10,173 nucleotides of DNA from Gammaproteobacteria bacterium (GCA_002717305.1 PBDH01000010.1:18188-28360); one strand, 5' to 3'. Shown: positions 1 through 7,179, numbered from the stretch's first letter. Numbers and translations are program-made. The notes: a model not told the origin generated them from the sequence alone.

Positions 1-83
1 GACATATGATTACGATTGCAATCCCGACCGTAGAAAAATCATTTTTGGTAGATGAGCCAGGCAAAACAGTATTAATTAGATAA
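1..83 (+). CDS. C-terminal end of an unidentified upstream gene (partial)
   Basis: One plus-strand frame is open from the left edge to a TAA at 81-83. It reads as a short tail that includes the residues IAIPTVEKSFLVDEPGKTV and ends in LIR. An ATG lies in frame at 6-8, but no ribosome binding site can be judged because the window starts there, so this is more likely the end of a longer gene than a 25-residue peptide. I do not recognise the family. The next gene starts 65 bases downstream on the same strand, so the two could be co-transcribed and metabolically linked, but that is inference. The fragment is too short to exclude chance. Confidence 0.35.
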   Translation, partial: HMITIAIPTVEKSFLVDEPGKTVLIR

Positions 84-148
84 CCACGCGTTGGCGAGAT
101 CTTTGGATTGTATTACTCTGTTATACCAAGCTGGAGATAAAGTTTATT

Positions 149-1297
149 ATGAGTTTAAAGAGTTGTCACAATTTTAAAGATTTTAGGCAGTTAGCAAAGC
201 GGCGGTTACCCGCACCCGTATTTCATTATATAGACGGCGCCGCGGATGATGAGCTTACAAAAGCTAGAAACACCTCTGCATTCGACGACGTAGACCTAGT
301 CCCAAACGTACTGGCTGGCGTTGAAGACGTAGATTTATCAACAACGCTGTTTGGGAAAAAATTGAGCATGCCTCTCTACTGCTCGCCAGTAGCTATTCAG
401 CGCCTATTTCATCACGAAGGCGAAAGAGCCGTTGCAAAGGCAGCAGCAAAACACGACACCATGTTTGGTATATCATCATTATCTACCGTGAGTGTGGAAG
501 AAATAGAGAAACTCGTAGACACACCTAAAATGTTTCAATTCTACTTCCACAAAGATCGTGGACTTAATGATAATCTGTTAGAGAGAGCTAAGGCCGCAAA
601 GTTTGATGTTTTAGCGCTCACTGTTGATACGATTACCGGAGGCAATCGGGAGCGTGATTTAAGGACTGGATTCACTATCCCGCCCAAGCTTACACTCGCC
701 AGCATGCTGAGTTTTGCAACCCATCCAATGTGGGGTATTAATTATTTAACGAAACCGAAATTTAGACTGCCTCATTTGGAGGAATACGTTTCAGAAGGCA
801 CGAGCGTAAATACATCCATAGGTCAATATTTTTCAACTATGCTTGATCAGTCGATGAATTGGAATGACGCAGAGCGCTTGTGCGCGAAGTGGGGTGGTCA
901 TTTTGCATTGAAAGGTATAATGAGTGTCGAGGACGCAAAAAAGGCAGTTGATATCGGATGTTCAGGAATAATGGTGTCCAACCACGGTGGGCGTCAGCTT
1001 GATGGAGGGCGCGCACCCTTTGATCAACTCGCTGAGATTGTAGATGCGGTTGGCGATAAAATCGAGGTGATTTGCGAAGGGGGCATCCAGCGAGGCACTC
1101 ATGTACTCAAAGCTCTATCTATCGGGGCGAAAGCATGTGCAGGCGGTAGATTATATTTATATGCTTTAGCGGCAGCCGGGCAGGCAGGCGTCGAACGCGC
1201 ACTCAACCAATATAGAAATGAATTGGAACGTGACATGAAATTAATGGGTTACACCTCGGTAGACCAACTCCGCAGATCAAATCTTCGATTTCGATAG
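149..1297 (+). CDS. FMN-dependent alpha-hydroxy-acid oxidase/dehydrogenase (LldD / glycolate oxidase family)
   Basis: This 382-residue TIM-barrel flavoenzyme oxidises an L-2-hydroxy acid (lactate, glycolate, mandelate or similar) to the 2-oxo acid, using FMN. Full family length is present. Visible landmarks are Y27 in FHYIDGAADDE, the SPVAIQRLFHHEGE segment (79-91), Q130-F-Y132, T158-V-D160, the FMN-contacting lysine K255 in ALKG, and the active-site SNHGGRQLDGG run (277-287) with catalytic base H279 and substrate-binding R282. The phosphate-binding loop reads EGGIQRG (310-316) where well-studied members have DGGIRRG or similar. A GGAGA at 133-137, 11 bases before the ATG, supports the start. 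The substrate cannot be read from sequence. The residue 180-210 loop, which contains SMLSFATHPMW, is where membrane-bound LldD-type enzymes attach, so a quinone-linked dehydrogenase is possible. Family call is firm; exact enzyme is open, so I give no symbol. Confidence 0.9.
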   Translation: MSLKSCHNFKDFRQLAKRRLPAPVFHYIDGAADDELTKARNTSAFDDVDLVPNVLAGVEDVDLSTTLFGKKLSMPLYCSPVAIQRLFHHEGERAVAKAAAKHDTMFGISSLSTVSVEEIEKLVDTPKMFQFYFHKDRGLNDNLLERAKAAKFDVLALTVDTITGGNRERDLRTGFTIPPKLTLASMLSFATHPMWGINYLTKPKFRLPHLEEYVSEGTSVNTSIGQYFSTMLDQSMNWNDAERLCAKWGGHFALKGIMSVEDAKKAVDIGCSGIMVSNHGGRQLDGGRAPFDQLAEIVDAVGDKIEVICEGGIQRGTHVLKALSIGAKACAGGRLYLYALAAAGQAGVERALNQYRNELERDMKLMGYTSVDQLRRSNLRFR

Positions 1298-1359
1298 TTT
1301 TTTGATTCTACGGCTTCTGCGATTCACGCGTTTGCAACGAAAATCGTTGATTATTCCGA

Positions 1360-1404
1360 CCTAAGGAAACAACTCTGAGATTAAATCGCAAAAATGTCCT
1401 TAGG
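1360..1404. repeat. Inverted repeat with 8-bp perfect arms (CCTAAGGA / TCCTTAGG)
   Basis: The left arm CCTAAGGA at 1360-1367 is the exact reverse complement of TCCTTAGG at 1397-1404, with a 29-base A+T-rich loop. It starts 63 bases after the oxidase gene stop. The long loop and absence of a T-run argue against a classical intrinsic terminator. It could be a protein-binding site, a transcript-end structure or chance. Confidence 0.4.
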
Positions 1405-1728
1405 GGTATGTTGAAAATTCAGTCGAGACGTTCACCAACTAAAAGGAATACCTTCAGCCTATTTAATTTTTTTCCGAAGTCGATTTCTCAGAGCCACAGC
1501 ACGCTCCTTTAGCCCTAATACTTTGAACAAAAAATGTTATGGAGGATTATATCGATCTCGTCGGCCTAGTTTACACCTCCAATTTGGCATATATTTACTC
1601 TAACGGAATTATAGAAGTTCAGTGCACTACCCCCTCAATCGTCTAAGGGGTTACCGCACACACATCCTAATTTCGCTCATTAAACAACATCCTTTTAGCT
1701 TGGAAACCAATTACTAACATAGCAACTA

Positions 1729-1738
1729 ACCCTAGGGT
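1729..1738. repeat. 10-bp perfect palindrome ACCCTAGGGT
   Basis: This is a self-complementary decamer in the non-coding stretch, about 90 bases beyond the stop codon of the minus-strand TauE-like gene. It has no loop, so it is not a good RNA hairpin. If functional it would more likely be a DNA-level site for a dimeric protein. No function is claimed. Confidence 0.3.
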
Positions 1739-1828
1739 CTCTACGCAATCGCTTTTTTATGGTTGGATTGTTTCGACTTTTTAATTCCTACATTTAAACG
1801 TTATCACCAACGGCCTTTCTCATTTCGA

Positions 1829-2599
1829 CTAAGTCGTCGTACCAATTATCAATAGACGGCCACTAGAAATGACCAAACCGAAATAACAAACTCTATAAAA
1901 CCAAAGCGACGAGACCCTCTTATTCATAAATATTCCAAGCGATACTGCGAGTGGACACAACGGTACGAACACGAGTGAAGTCCATAGTACTTTCGCTGAA
2001 AATTGGTCTAACCAGTAATAGGGAAGAACTTTCATAATATTGACAAACGCGAAGAATACTACCGTTGTTGCTGCGTACACAGCAGGCTCTAGCCTCTGAG
2101 GGAGCAAAGCAACCTGAAGCGGCGGCCCTCCTGCGTGCACACTAAAACTGGTAAATCCAGCTACCATGCCCCAAAATCTAGTGTGCCAGTTACTAGGAAT
2201 TACCTGCTCGGACTCCTCGACGATATTTAGATGTTTGATCCACCACTGGACTGCAAATACGAGACCAATGAGACCAATCATTACCTTGAGCGCGCTCTCC
2301 GATAGAGCGTGAAAACTAATTGCCCCCAGACAAACACCAAGTCCGGCAGCGGGCAGTAAACGAGCCAATTGAAGCCGACACCAAGAACCTTTCCAGCCAC
2401 AAATACCAGTAACATCCATGATGATTAGACAAATCAGCATAATCGCAGCTGCCTGGTTAATCGGGATCGCAACTGCTAAAAAAGGGACACCCACGACGCC
2501 TAGACTGCCTCCAAAGCCACCCTTCGAAACGCCGACGATTAGAACCCCAAGGAGAGCAAGTACCCAGCTGACAGGATCCGCTATTAAAAAAGTGCCCAC
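1829..2599 (-). CDS. TauE/SafE-family membrane transporter (putative sulfite/organosulfonate or other anion exporter)
   Basis: This 256-residue polytopic inner-membrane protein has the two diagnostic half-repeat motifs of the TauE/SafE (TSUP) family: GVSKGGFGGSLGVVGVP at about 23-39 and GFTSFSVHAGGPPLQ at about 148-162. Hydrophobic segments fall near 10-24, 33-44, 47-66, 80-98, 103-120, 143-158, 175-193, 204-224 and 236-253, consistent with about eight helices. Family members move small anions such as sulfite, sulfoacetate or carboxylates; the substrate cannot be assigned here. The start is GTG, giving MGTFLIADP, and family members begin similarly close to the first helix. No strong ribosome binding site is visible. 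It begins 23 bases after the recA stop on the same strand, with no hairpin between them, so read-through transcription from recA is likely. The stop is TAG at 1829-1831. Confidence 0.88.
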   Translation of the reverse strand: MGTFLIADPVSWVLALLGVLIVGVSKGGFGGSLGVVGVPFLAVAIPINQAAAIMLICLIIMDVTGICGWKGSWCRLQLARLLPAAGLGVCLGAISFHALSESALKVMIGLIGLVFAVQWWIKHLNIVEESEQVIPSNWHTRFWGMVAGFTSFSVHAGGPPLQVALLPQRLEPAVYAATTVVFFAFVNIMKVLPYYWLDQFSAKVLWTSLVFVPLCPLAVSLGIFMNKRVSSLWFYRVCYFGLVISSGRLLIIGTTT

Positions 2600-2622
2600 C
2601 GATTCAATGCCGTTTCAAATCG

Positions 2623-3666
2623 TCACTCCTCCGGCGGCACCTCCGTAACGTCTTCCGTAACCTCACCTGTATTCGCCGCCGCCACGAGCAATCGAGTGCG
2701 GAGCACTGTCTCGATCTCATCCGCCATCACTTGGTTTCCATCAAAGAACTGAGCGGCGTTTGCTTTCCCCTGCCCGATACGTTGTCCATCGTAGGAGTAC
2801 CACGCACCTGACTTCTCAATCAGACCTTCCTGTACGCCCAAATCGAGCAACTCCCCCATGCGATATATCCCGTGGCCGTACATTACCTGAAACTCAGCCT
2901 GACGGAACGGTGGAGATACCTTATTTTTTACAACTTTTACACGAGTTTCATTCCCAATTACCTCATCGCCCTGCTTCACACTTCCAATTCGCCGAATATC
3001 CAGTCGAACGGAACTATAGAATTTCAAGGCATTACCCCCGGTAGTTGTCTCGGGGTTCCCAAACATGACGCCTATTTTCATCCGTATCTGGTTGATGAAC
3101 ACGACCAAACAATTTGACCGCTTGACGTTACCTGTAATTTTTCGGAGCGCTTGACTCATGAGACGAGCCTGAAGTCCCACATGTGTGTCGCCCATGTCGC
3201 CCTCGATCTCTGCTCGCGGAGTCAGGGCTGCAACTGAGTCAATCACCAGGATATCAACGCTCCCAGACCGAACAAGCATGTCAGCAATTTCAAGCGCCTG
3301 CTCACCAGTATCAGGCTGAGACACAAGTAAATCATCGACGTTTACTCCCAATTTTCCAGCGTATACAGGATCAAGCGCGTGCTCAGCATCGATGAACGCC
3401 GCGGTGCCACCAGCTTTTTGACACTCCGCAATCGTCTGCAACGTCAATGTTGTTTTACCTGAAGATTCTGGGCCATAAATCTCAACAATTCGTCCTTTTG
3501 GGAGACCACCGATCCCTAATGCAATATCAAGCCCTAGGGATCCTGTAGAGATCGCGGGAATCACCTCACGTGGTGCGTCTCCCATACGCATTACTGCGCC
3601 TTTGCCAAACTGGCGTTCGATCTGACTTAACGCTGCATCGAGCGCTTTACGACGATTGTCATCCAT
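2623..3666 (-). CDS. recA: Recombinase RecA
   Basis: RecA is the ATP-dependent strand-exchange protein of homologous recombination and the co-protease that triggers LexA self-cleavage in the SOS response. The 347-residue sequence is complete (E. coli has 353). It shows the N-terminal polymerisation region, Walker A GPESSGKT at 65-72, catalytic glutamate E95 in FIDAEHALDP, Walker B LVIDS at 140-144, DNA-binding loop L1 around EGDMGDTHVG (155-164), the FINQIRMKIGVMFGNPETTT segment ending in loop L2 (190-209, with Q193), and an acidic tail ending VPPEE. An AGAAGG lies about 9 bases before the ATG. The neighbour upstream is hda (94 bases away) and the neighbour downstream is the TauE-like gene rather than recX. 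A LexA-like palindrome lies 73-92 bases upstream of the start. Confidence 0.99.
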   Translation of the reverse strand: MDDNRRKALDAALSQIERQFGKGAVMRMGDAPREVIPAISTGSLGLDIALGIGGLPKGRIVEIYGPESSGKTTLTLQTIAECQKAGGTAAFIDAEHALDPVYAGKLGVNVDDLLVSQPDTGEQALEIADMLVRSGSVDILVIDSVAALTPRAEIEGDMGDTHVGLQARLMSQALRKITGNVKRSNCLVVFINQIRMKIGVMFGNPETTTGGNALKFYSSVRLDIRRIGSVKQGDEVIGNETRVKVVKNKVSPPFRQAEFQVMYGHGIYRMGELLDLGVQEGLIEKSGAWYSYDGQRIGQGKANAAQFFDGNQVMADEIETVLRTRLLVAAANTGEVTEDVTEVPPEE

Positions 3667-3702
3667 CCAAATACCCTTCTCGTGTGTCTGTCATTTCATA
3701 CT

Positions 3703-3731
3703 AGAGTAACCATGTTCGTGCATGCTGTCAG
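3703..3731 (-). promoter_or_regulatory. Possible recA promoter (weak match)
   Basis: Read on the minus strand, CTGACA (3731-3726, five of six to the sigma-70 -35 consensus) is followed after 17 bases by TACTCT (3708-3703, three of six to -10). Transcription would start near 3696, giving a leader of about 30 bases. A second possible -10, TAGTAT, overlaps at 3703-3698 but has no matching -35. The -10 element is poor, so this is a tentative placement only. Confidence 0.25.
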
Positions 3732-3738
3732 CAGAAAA

Positions 3739-3758
3739 CACTGAAGATAATGTCAGTA
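3739..3758 (-). promoter_or_regulatory. LexA (SOS) box-like palindrome upstream of recA
   Basis: On the minus strand the sequence is TACTG, ten bases (ACATTATCTT), then CAGTG. It fits the gammaproteobacterial LexA layout TACTG-N10-CAGTA at nine of ten outer positions and keeps the essential CTG...CAG halves. The fourth half-site position is A/T (CTGA...TCAG) instead of the usual CTGT...ACAG, which weakens the match. It lies between the hda stop and the recA start, where an SOS operator is expected, but upstream of the best -35 candidate rather than overlapping it. The TCAGT arms could also form a weak 5-bp stem just after the hda stop. Confidence 0.4.
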
Positions 3759-3760
3759 TT

Positions 3761-4453
3761 TTATTGCTTTGGAGAAAGAAATCGCTTCAACCAAGGGATC
3801 GTTATTTTTCTTTGATCTCTCAAGCTTTCCTGATCGATTGAGTGAACCAAACTCATCAGTCGGGATGGATTTCTTGGAAGACGAGGTGCCAAAAATCGCA
3901 ACACGTCAGGCGCCAATTCAATCTGTAAATTACGCAAATGACAGTGAAACAATTCATTTATTCCCTCATCATCAAGGCCTTCTATCCGCAGGACCATGCT
4001 CGCGCGTGCTCGGCTTCTCAGGTCTGGCAAATTAAAGTGGTGGTCGACATGCGGTGACTGCTCCGACACTAAGACCAATGCGTTGCGTTTTCGCTTCCAC
4101 CAAGAAAACAATGCAGACTCAGCTTCCGTATCATTCAGCCAAAAATCAATTCGATCGAGAATAAGACCCTTATCAATATCAAGCCATTCAAGTAATTCAC
4201 TTGCTTTCGCGGGGTCGATATCTCCGCAATCATAGTAACTGCACCCAAGATGCTCAGCGACAAATAATGCGAGATGTGTTTTGCCCACACCAAGCGGACC
4301 GTGTATCCAGAGCTCAGCCGGCCCTTCAGTTACCGCTTCACCCATATAATTAAGAATCATGCGATGTTGATCGGTCTCGATCCAACAGTCGAAGGAATAG
4401 CCCGCTGGCCTTTCAAGCTTGAGTATTTCTTGTATTGGTCTGTATTGAATCAC
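3761..4453 (-). CDS. hda: Hda-family AAA+ protein (DnaA inactivator homologue)
   Basis: Hda binds the DNA-loaded sliding clamp and stimulates ATP hydrolysis by DnaA, which prevents re-initiation of replication. The 230-residue protein has one DnaA-like AAA+ domain: Walker A GPLGVGKT at 52-59, a Walker B-like LILDRID at 97-103, sensor 1 around LVLVSE (126-131), the box VII arginine region LPDLRSR at 142-148, and a sensor 2-like NPSRL at 195-199. There is no C-terminal DNA-binding domain, which separates it from DnaA. The usual N-terminal clamp-binding hexapeptide (QLxLxL type) is not recognisable; the nearest match is QEILKL at 8-13. The start is GTG, overlapping the DUF2066 stop in GTGA without its own ribosome binding site, so translation is probably coupled. 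Position beside DUF2066 and purMN supports the identity. Confidence 0.85.
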   Translation of the reverse strand: MIQYRPIQEILKLERPAGYSFDCWIETDQHRMILNYMGEAVTEGPAELWIHGPLGVGKTHLALFVAEHLGCSYYDCGDIDPAKASELLEWLDIDKGLILDRIDFWLNDTEAESALFSWWKRKRNALVLVSEQSPHVDHHFNLPDLRSRARASMVLRIEGLDDEGINELFHCHLRNLQIELAPDVLRFLAPRLPRNPSRLMSLVHSIDQESLRDQRKITIPWLKRFLSPKQ

Positions 4454-5469
4454 TTGAGCGAATAGACCAGCGGTGAAATAAATTGAACAGCTGAGAAGTC
4501 AGAAACCAATTGATCGGTCACACCAAGTGACAAATCTGTTTTCAGAACAATTGTCGCGTCATTGGCTCGTATCTCAGTAGCGTGAATCGTTACAGATTCA
4601 GACGCTTCAATATGATCAATCAGCTCCATCAGTCGAATCACATCTGTGTATTCTACCCGCACTGCCCATTGACCGGTGACGTCCTGAATTTGGGGCTGAA
4701 ATAAAACCGAAGATTCCGCCGGCCTAGCCACGACTGCTGGTATTTTGCGGCCGTTATCGGAAATTGATCTGGCGTATTGCATGACTACGGAAATTAGCTT
4801 GTCCGACCGCCCATCGGCATCTGCGCCCGATACCTCACCCGAACGAAACTCTCCATTCGATTCGAAAAACCAATATTTCATCGATTGGCGCTCAGGTCGA
4901 TCGCCAATGACTAAGACATGCTCTATACCATAACGGGAAGATGCATTATTTACCGCCCCTGCAAATTCTCCCCATATCTCGGCTGGAGACAGAGCCAGCG
5001 TATCTTCAAGATCCATCAATGGCCGTCGCATCGGCACACCAAATCTCCCACTAGCGGCCATAAGACGTTCAACAATTCGATTAGGCTCCTGGCCGATCAT
5101 TAACCTTTCAAGTCCTCGCTCTTCTGTTGCCCAAATCAAAAACTCGGGGCGTTCGGACTCCCATAAATCAATACCGGCAGTCTCAAGCCTCGTTTTCAAT
5201 CCAATAACATCAATATCAACGATGAAGAAATTACCATCATAACCATAGGAGTTAACCAAAGCCTCAGATAGACTAAATAGATCAGGAGCCTGGCCCATCA
5301 TCTGCGACTGGGGAACACCAGTCATTTTTTCTGCCGCACCGATAATTACGTTTTCGATAGAATTTTCAACATCGAAAAGAGAAGGTTCCCCCACATCAAC
5401 GCGGTATTCCAACGCCGTCACACTGGTCGAAAGTAAGCATGTAAGTATCAAAAATAATCGGGCAAGCAT
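4450..5469 (-). CDS. DUF2066 domain-containing exported protein
   Basis: This 339-residue protein has an N-terminal signal peptide (hydrophobic stretch at 3-17, probable cleavage after VTA at 19), so it should be periplasmic or envelope-associated. The body matches the DUF2066 family as I know it: a start resembling YRVDVGEP, a mid region RPEFLIWATEERG, the conserved-looking PLMDLEDTLALSPAEIWG, and HVLVIGDRPE followed by a predicted beta-rich part. No catalytic motif is apparent and the family has no established function. GAGG four bases before the ATG supports the start. It is the first gene of the minus-strand block, is translationally coupled to hda, and is divergent from purM across 76 bases. 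This association with hda and purMN is common in gammaproteobacteria. Confidence 0.85.
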   Translation of the reverse strand: MLARLFLILTCLLSTSVTALEYRVDVGEPSLFDVENSIENVIIGAAEKMTGVPQSQMMGQAPDLFSLSEALVNSYGYDGNFFIVDIDVIGLKTRLETAGIDLWESERPEFLIWATEERGLERLMIGQEPNRIVERLMAASGRFGVPMRRPLMDLEDTLALSPAEIWGEFAGAVNNASSRYGIEHVLVIGDRPERQSMKYWFFESNGEFRSGEVSGADADGRSDKLISVVMQYARSISDNGRKIPAVVARPAESSVLFQPQIQDVTGQWAVRVEYTDVIRLMELIDHIEASESVTIHATEIRANDATIVLKTDLSLGVTDQLVSDFSAVQFISPLVYSLK

Positions 5470-5545
5470 GGGACCTCACATTGGTTCTGTTGTCTCGCCA
5501 GATGATACACTTCCCTAACTATTTACGCAGGAAGCCATCAAATCA
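5470..5545. promoter_or_regulatory. Divergent intergenic region between the DUF2066 gene and purM
   Basis: The two operons point away from each other here, so promoters for both should lie in these 76 bases or reach into the adjacent coding ends. The plus side carries AGGAAG at 5529-5534 as the purM ribosome binding site, and the minus side carries GAGG just before the DUF2066 start. A weak plus-strand pair, TTGGTT (5481-5486) and TACACT (5506-5511), has a 19-base spacer. I see no recognisable PurR operator of the E. coli type. Confidence 0.45.
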
Positions 5546-6601
5546 ATGACTCACAATCGTCAGAAAGGTCTCACATACCGAGACGCTGGTGTCGATATCA
5601 ATGCGGGTAACGCACTCATCGAACGAATCAAACCACACGCAAAAAGAACAGCCCGTAAAGAATCATTAAGCGCCCTTGGTGGGTTCGGGGCATTCTTTAA
5701 AATTCCAGAGAGATATAGTAAACCTATACTGGTTTCGAGTACTGATGGCGTTGGCACTAAATTGAAGCTCGCAATCCAGTACAACCGTCACAGTCAAATT
5801 GGTGAAGATTTGGTCGCGATGTGTGTAAACGATTTGATCGTCTCCAATGCTGAACCCCTATTTTTTCTTGATTATTACGCAACCGGCCAACTAGACGTTG
5901 ACGTCGCTGAGGTGGTGATAGCCTCAATCGCAGATGGGTGTAAGCTCGCTGGCTGTGCACTGGCCGGGGGCGAAACAGCTGAAATGCCTGGCATGTACCA
6001 AAAAGATGATTATGATCTTGCAGGTTTCTGTGTCGGCGTGGCTGAAGAGTCAAATATTCTCGACGGTAGCCGCGTGGGGGCAGGCGATATCATAATCGGA
6101 CTGCCTTCATCTGGACCACATAGCAATGGCTATGCTCTGATTCGTAGGGTTATTACAAATGCTGGTATCAATCCTGATACCGAAGAACTTGCGTCTGGCG
6201 AACTGCTCATTGATGCAGTCATGAGGCCTACAAGGATCTACGTAAAAGCGGCCCTTAGTGCGATGGCATCCGGCCACGTATCTGGTGCAGTGCATATCAC
6301 GGGGGGTGGATTCCAAGAAAATTTGCCGCGCTCTTTTGACGGCAATCTCACAGCATCAATTGACCTCGACTCGTGGGGACGTCCCGCAATTTTTGAGTGG
6401 CTTAAAGCAGAAGGCGATGTTGAAACAGAAGAAATGCTTCGCACCTTCAACTGCGGTATTGGTTTCATCTTATTCTGTCCCCCAGAACACGTGACAAGCG
6501 TCACGCGGATACTAACAAAAACCGGCGAACATCCACTCGTTATCGGGGAATTAATCCAACGTGCATCTGAACCTGTCGTTTTCACCGGGGCCTTTACTTA
6601 A
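5546..6601 (+). CDS. purM: Phosphoribosylformylglycinamidine cyclo-ligase (AIR synthetase)
   Basis: PurM closes the imidazole ring of FGAM with ATP to give AIR, the fifth step of de novo purine synthesis, in the cytoplasm as a dimer. The 351-residue protein is full length. It shows YRDAGVDINAGNALIERIK at 11-29, GGFGAFF at 45-51, the glycine-rich nucleotide region SSTDGVGTKL at 64-73, and the signature GGETAEMPGMY at 141-151. SGPHSNGYALIRR and the later HITGGGFQENLPR are also typical. AGGAAG 11 bases before the ATG supports the start. It opens a plus-strand operon; its TAA shares a base with the purN ATG (TAATG), which indicates coupled translation. Confidence 0.98.
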   Translation: MTHNRQKGLTYRDAGVDINAGNALIERIKPHAKRTARKESLSALGGFGAFFKIPERYSKPILVSSTDGVGTKLKLAIQYNRHSQIGEDLVAMCVNDLIVSNAEPLFFLDYYATGQLDVDVAEVVIASIADGCKLAGCALAGGETAEMPGMYQKDDYDLAGFCVGVAEESNILDGSRVGAGDIIIGLPSSGPHSNGYALIRRVITNAGINPDTEELASGELLIDAVMRPTRIYVKAALSAMASGHVSGAVHITGGGFQENLPRSFDGNLTASIDLDSWGRPAIFEWLKAEGDVETEEMLRTFNCGIGFILFCPPEHVTSVTRILTKTGEHPLVIGELIQRASEPVVFTGAFT

Positions 6602-7179
6602 TGCGTGTCGTTTGTCTGATATCGGGCGAAGGAACGAATTTACAAGCTCTAATCGATTGGCAGGCGGATGGTTTGCTTGGGGACGCAAGAATCGTTGCCG
6701 TCATTTCAAATGCAGCAGCTGCTCTAGGACTCGAACGAGCAGGAAATGCTGGGATACCAACCAAAATTTTATCGCACCGGGACTTCTCTAATCGGTCCGC
6801 TTTCGATCACGCATTGATACAGTTTATCGATGTCTACGAGCCCAATCTCGTCGTATTAGCCGGTTTCATGCGCATCCTTACGAGCGGCTTTGTGACTCAT
6901 TACGAAAAACGGTTGATAAACATGCACCCATCGCTACTACCTAAATACAAGGGATTGAACACGCATAAGCGTGCTTTGGGGGCTGGCGAAAAAAATGCTG
7001 GAGCAACTGTGCATTGGGTCACCCCAGAACTCGACGCGGGCGATATAATCCGACAAGTTGAAGTTCCCATATCGGCCGAGGACACGGAAGAAACGCTCAA
7101 GGCGAAGGTACTCGATGCCGAACATAGACTGTATCCTTCAGTGATTCGCGATCTCTCTTTAGGGTTGATTAAATGTTGA
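6601..7179 (+). CDS. purN: Phosphoribosylglycinamide formyltransferase (GART)
   Basis: PurN transfers a formyl group from 10-formyltetrahydrofolate to GAR, the third step of purine synthesis. The 192-residue protein has the N-terminal substrate loop ISGEGTNLQ (7-15), folate-site LAGFMRIL (86-93), and the catalytic set N107 and H109 in INMHPSLLPKYKG plus D145 in PELDAGD, aligning with N106, H108 and D144 of E. coli. It ends about 20 residues earlier than the E. coli enzyme, after GLIKC. The missing tail lies outside the catalytic core, so the enzyme should be active. It overlaps purM by one base and the next gene by seven, consistent with one transcript. Confidence 0.98.
   Translation: MRVVCLISGEGTNLQALIDWQADGLLGDARIVAVISNAAAALGLERAGNAGIPTKILSHRDFSNRSAFDHALIQFIDVYEPNLVVLAGFMRILTSGFVTHYEKRLINMHPSLLPKYKGLNTHKRALGAGEKNAGATVHWVTPELDAGDIIRQVEVPISAEDTEETLKAKVLDAEHRLYPSVIRDLSLGLIKC

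Larger units (their letters stand above)
1298..1828. other. 531-base stretch without a supported gene, between convergent genes
   Basis: The stretch lies between the stop of the hydroxy-acid oxidase gene and the stop of the minus-strand TauE-like gene, so both genes run into it. It looks more A+T-rich than the flanking genes and is broken by stops. The longest reading I considered is a 35-codon frame at 1539-1646 without a convincing ribosome binding site. It holds an inverted repeat at 1360-1404, a weak 5-bp stem at 1631-1650 and a 10-bp perfect palindrome, ACCCTAGGGT, at 1729-1738. None is followed by a clear T-run, so I cannot name a terminator for either gene. A TTGAAC at 1523-1528 with GATTAT at 1545-1550 (16-base spacing) is a weak sigma-70-like pair on the plus strand. 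Confidence 0.6.

Noticed and set aside
119..127. Extended -10-like TGTTATACC before the hydroxy-acid oxidase gene
   Set aside because: Transcription would start at about 134, inside the GGAGA ribosome binding site (133-137), so it would not give a useful leader.
1539..1646. 35-codon plus-strand frame in the non-coding stretch (starts MEDYIDLVGL)
   Set aside because: No ribosome binding site at a proper distance, no recognisable motif, and a length that is common by chance in A+T-rich DNA.
1629..1651. CCCCT...AGGGG stem considered as a terminator
   Set aside because: Only five perfect pairs, a 10-base loop and no T-run on either strand; it is also far from either gene end.
2418..2648. Plus-strand frame opposite the TauE-like gene and the recA end
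   Set aside because: It lies antisense to two well-supported genes and its proline/threonine-rich translation is the usual product of reading a membrane-protein gene backwards.
3723..3733. Palindrome TGCTGTCAGCA considered as a second LexA box upstream of recA
   Set aside because: The two halves are separated by one base rather than the spacing LexA requires. It may be chance or part of the promoter.
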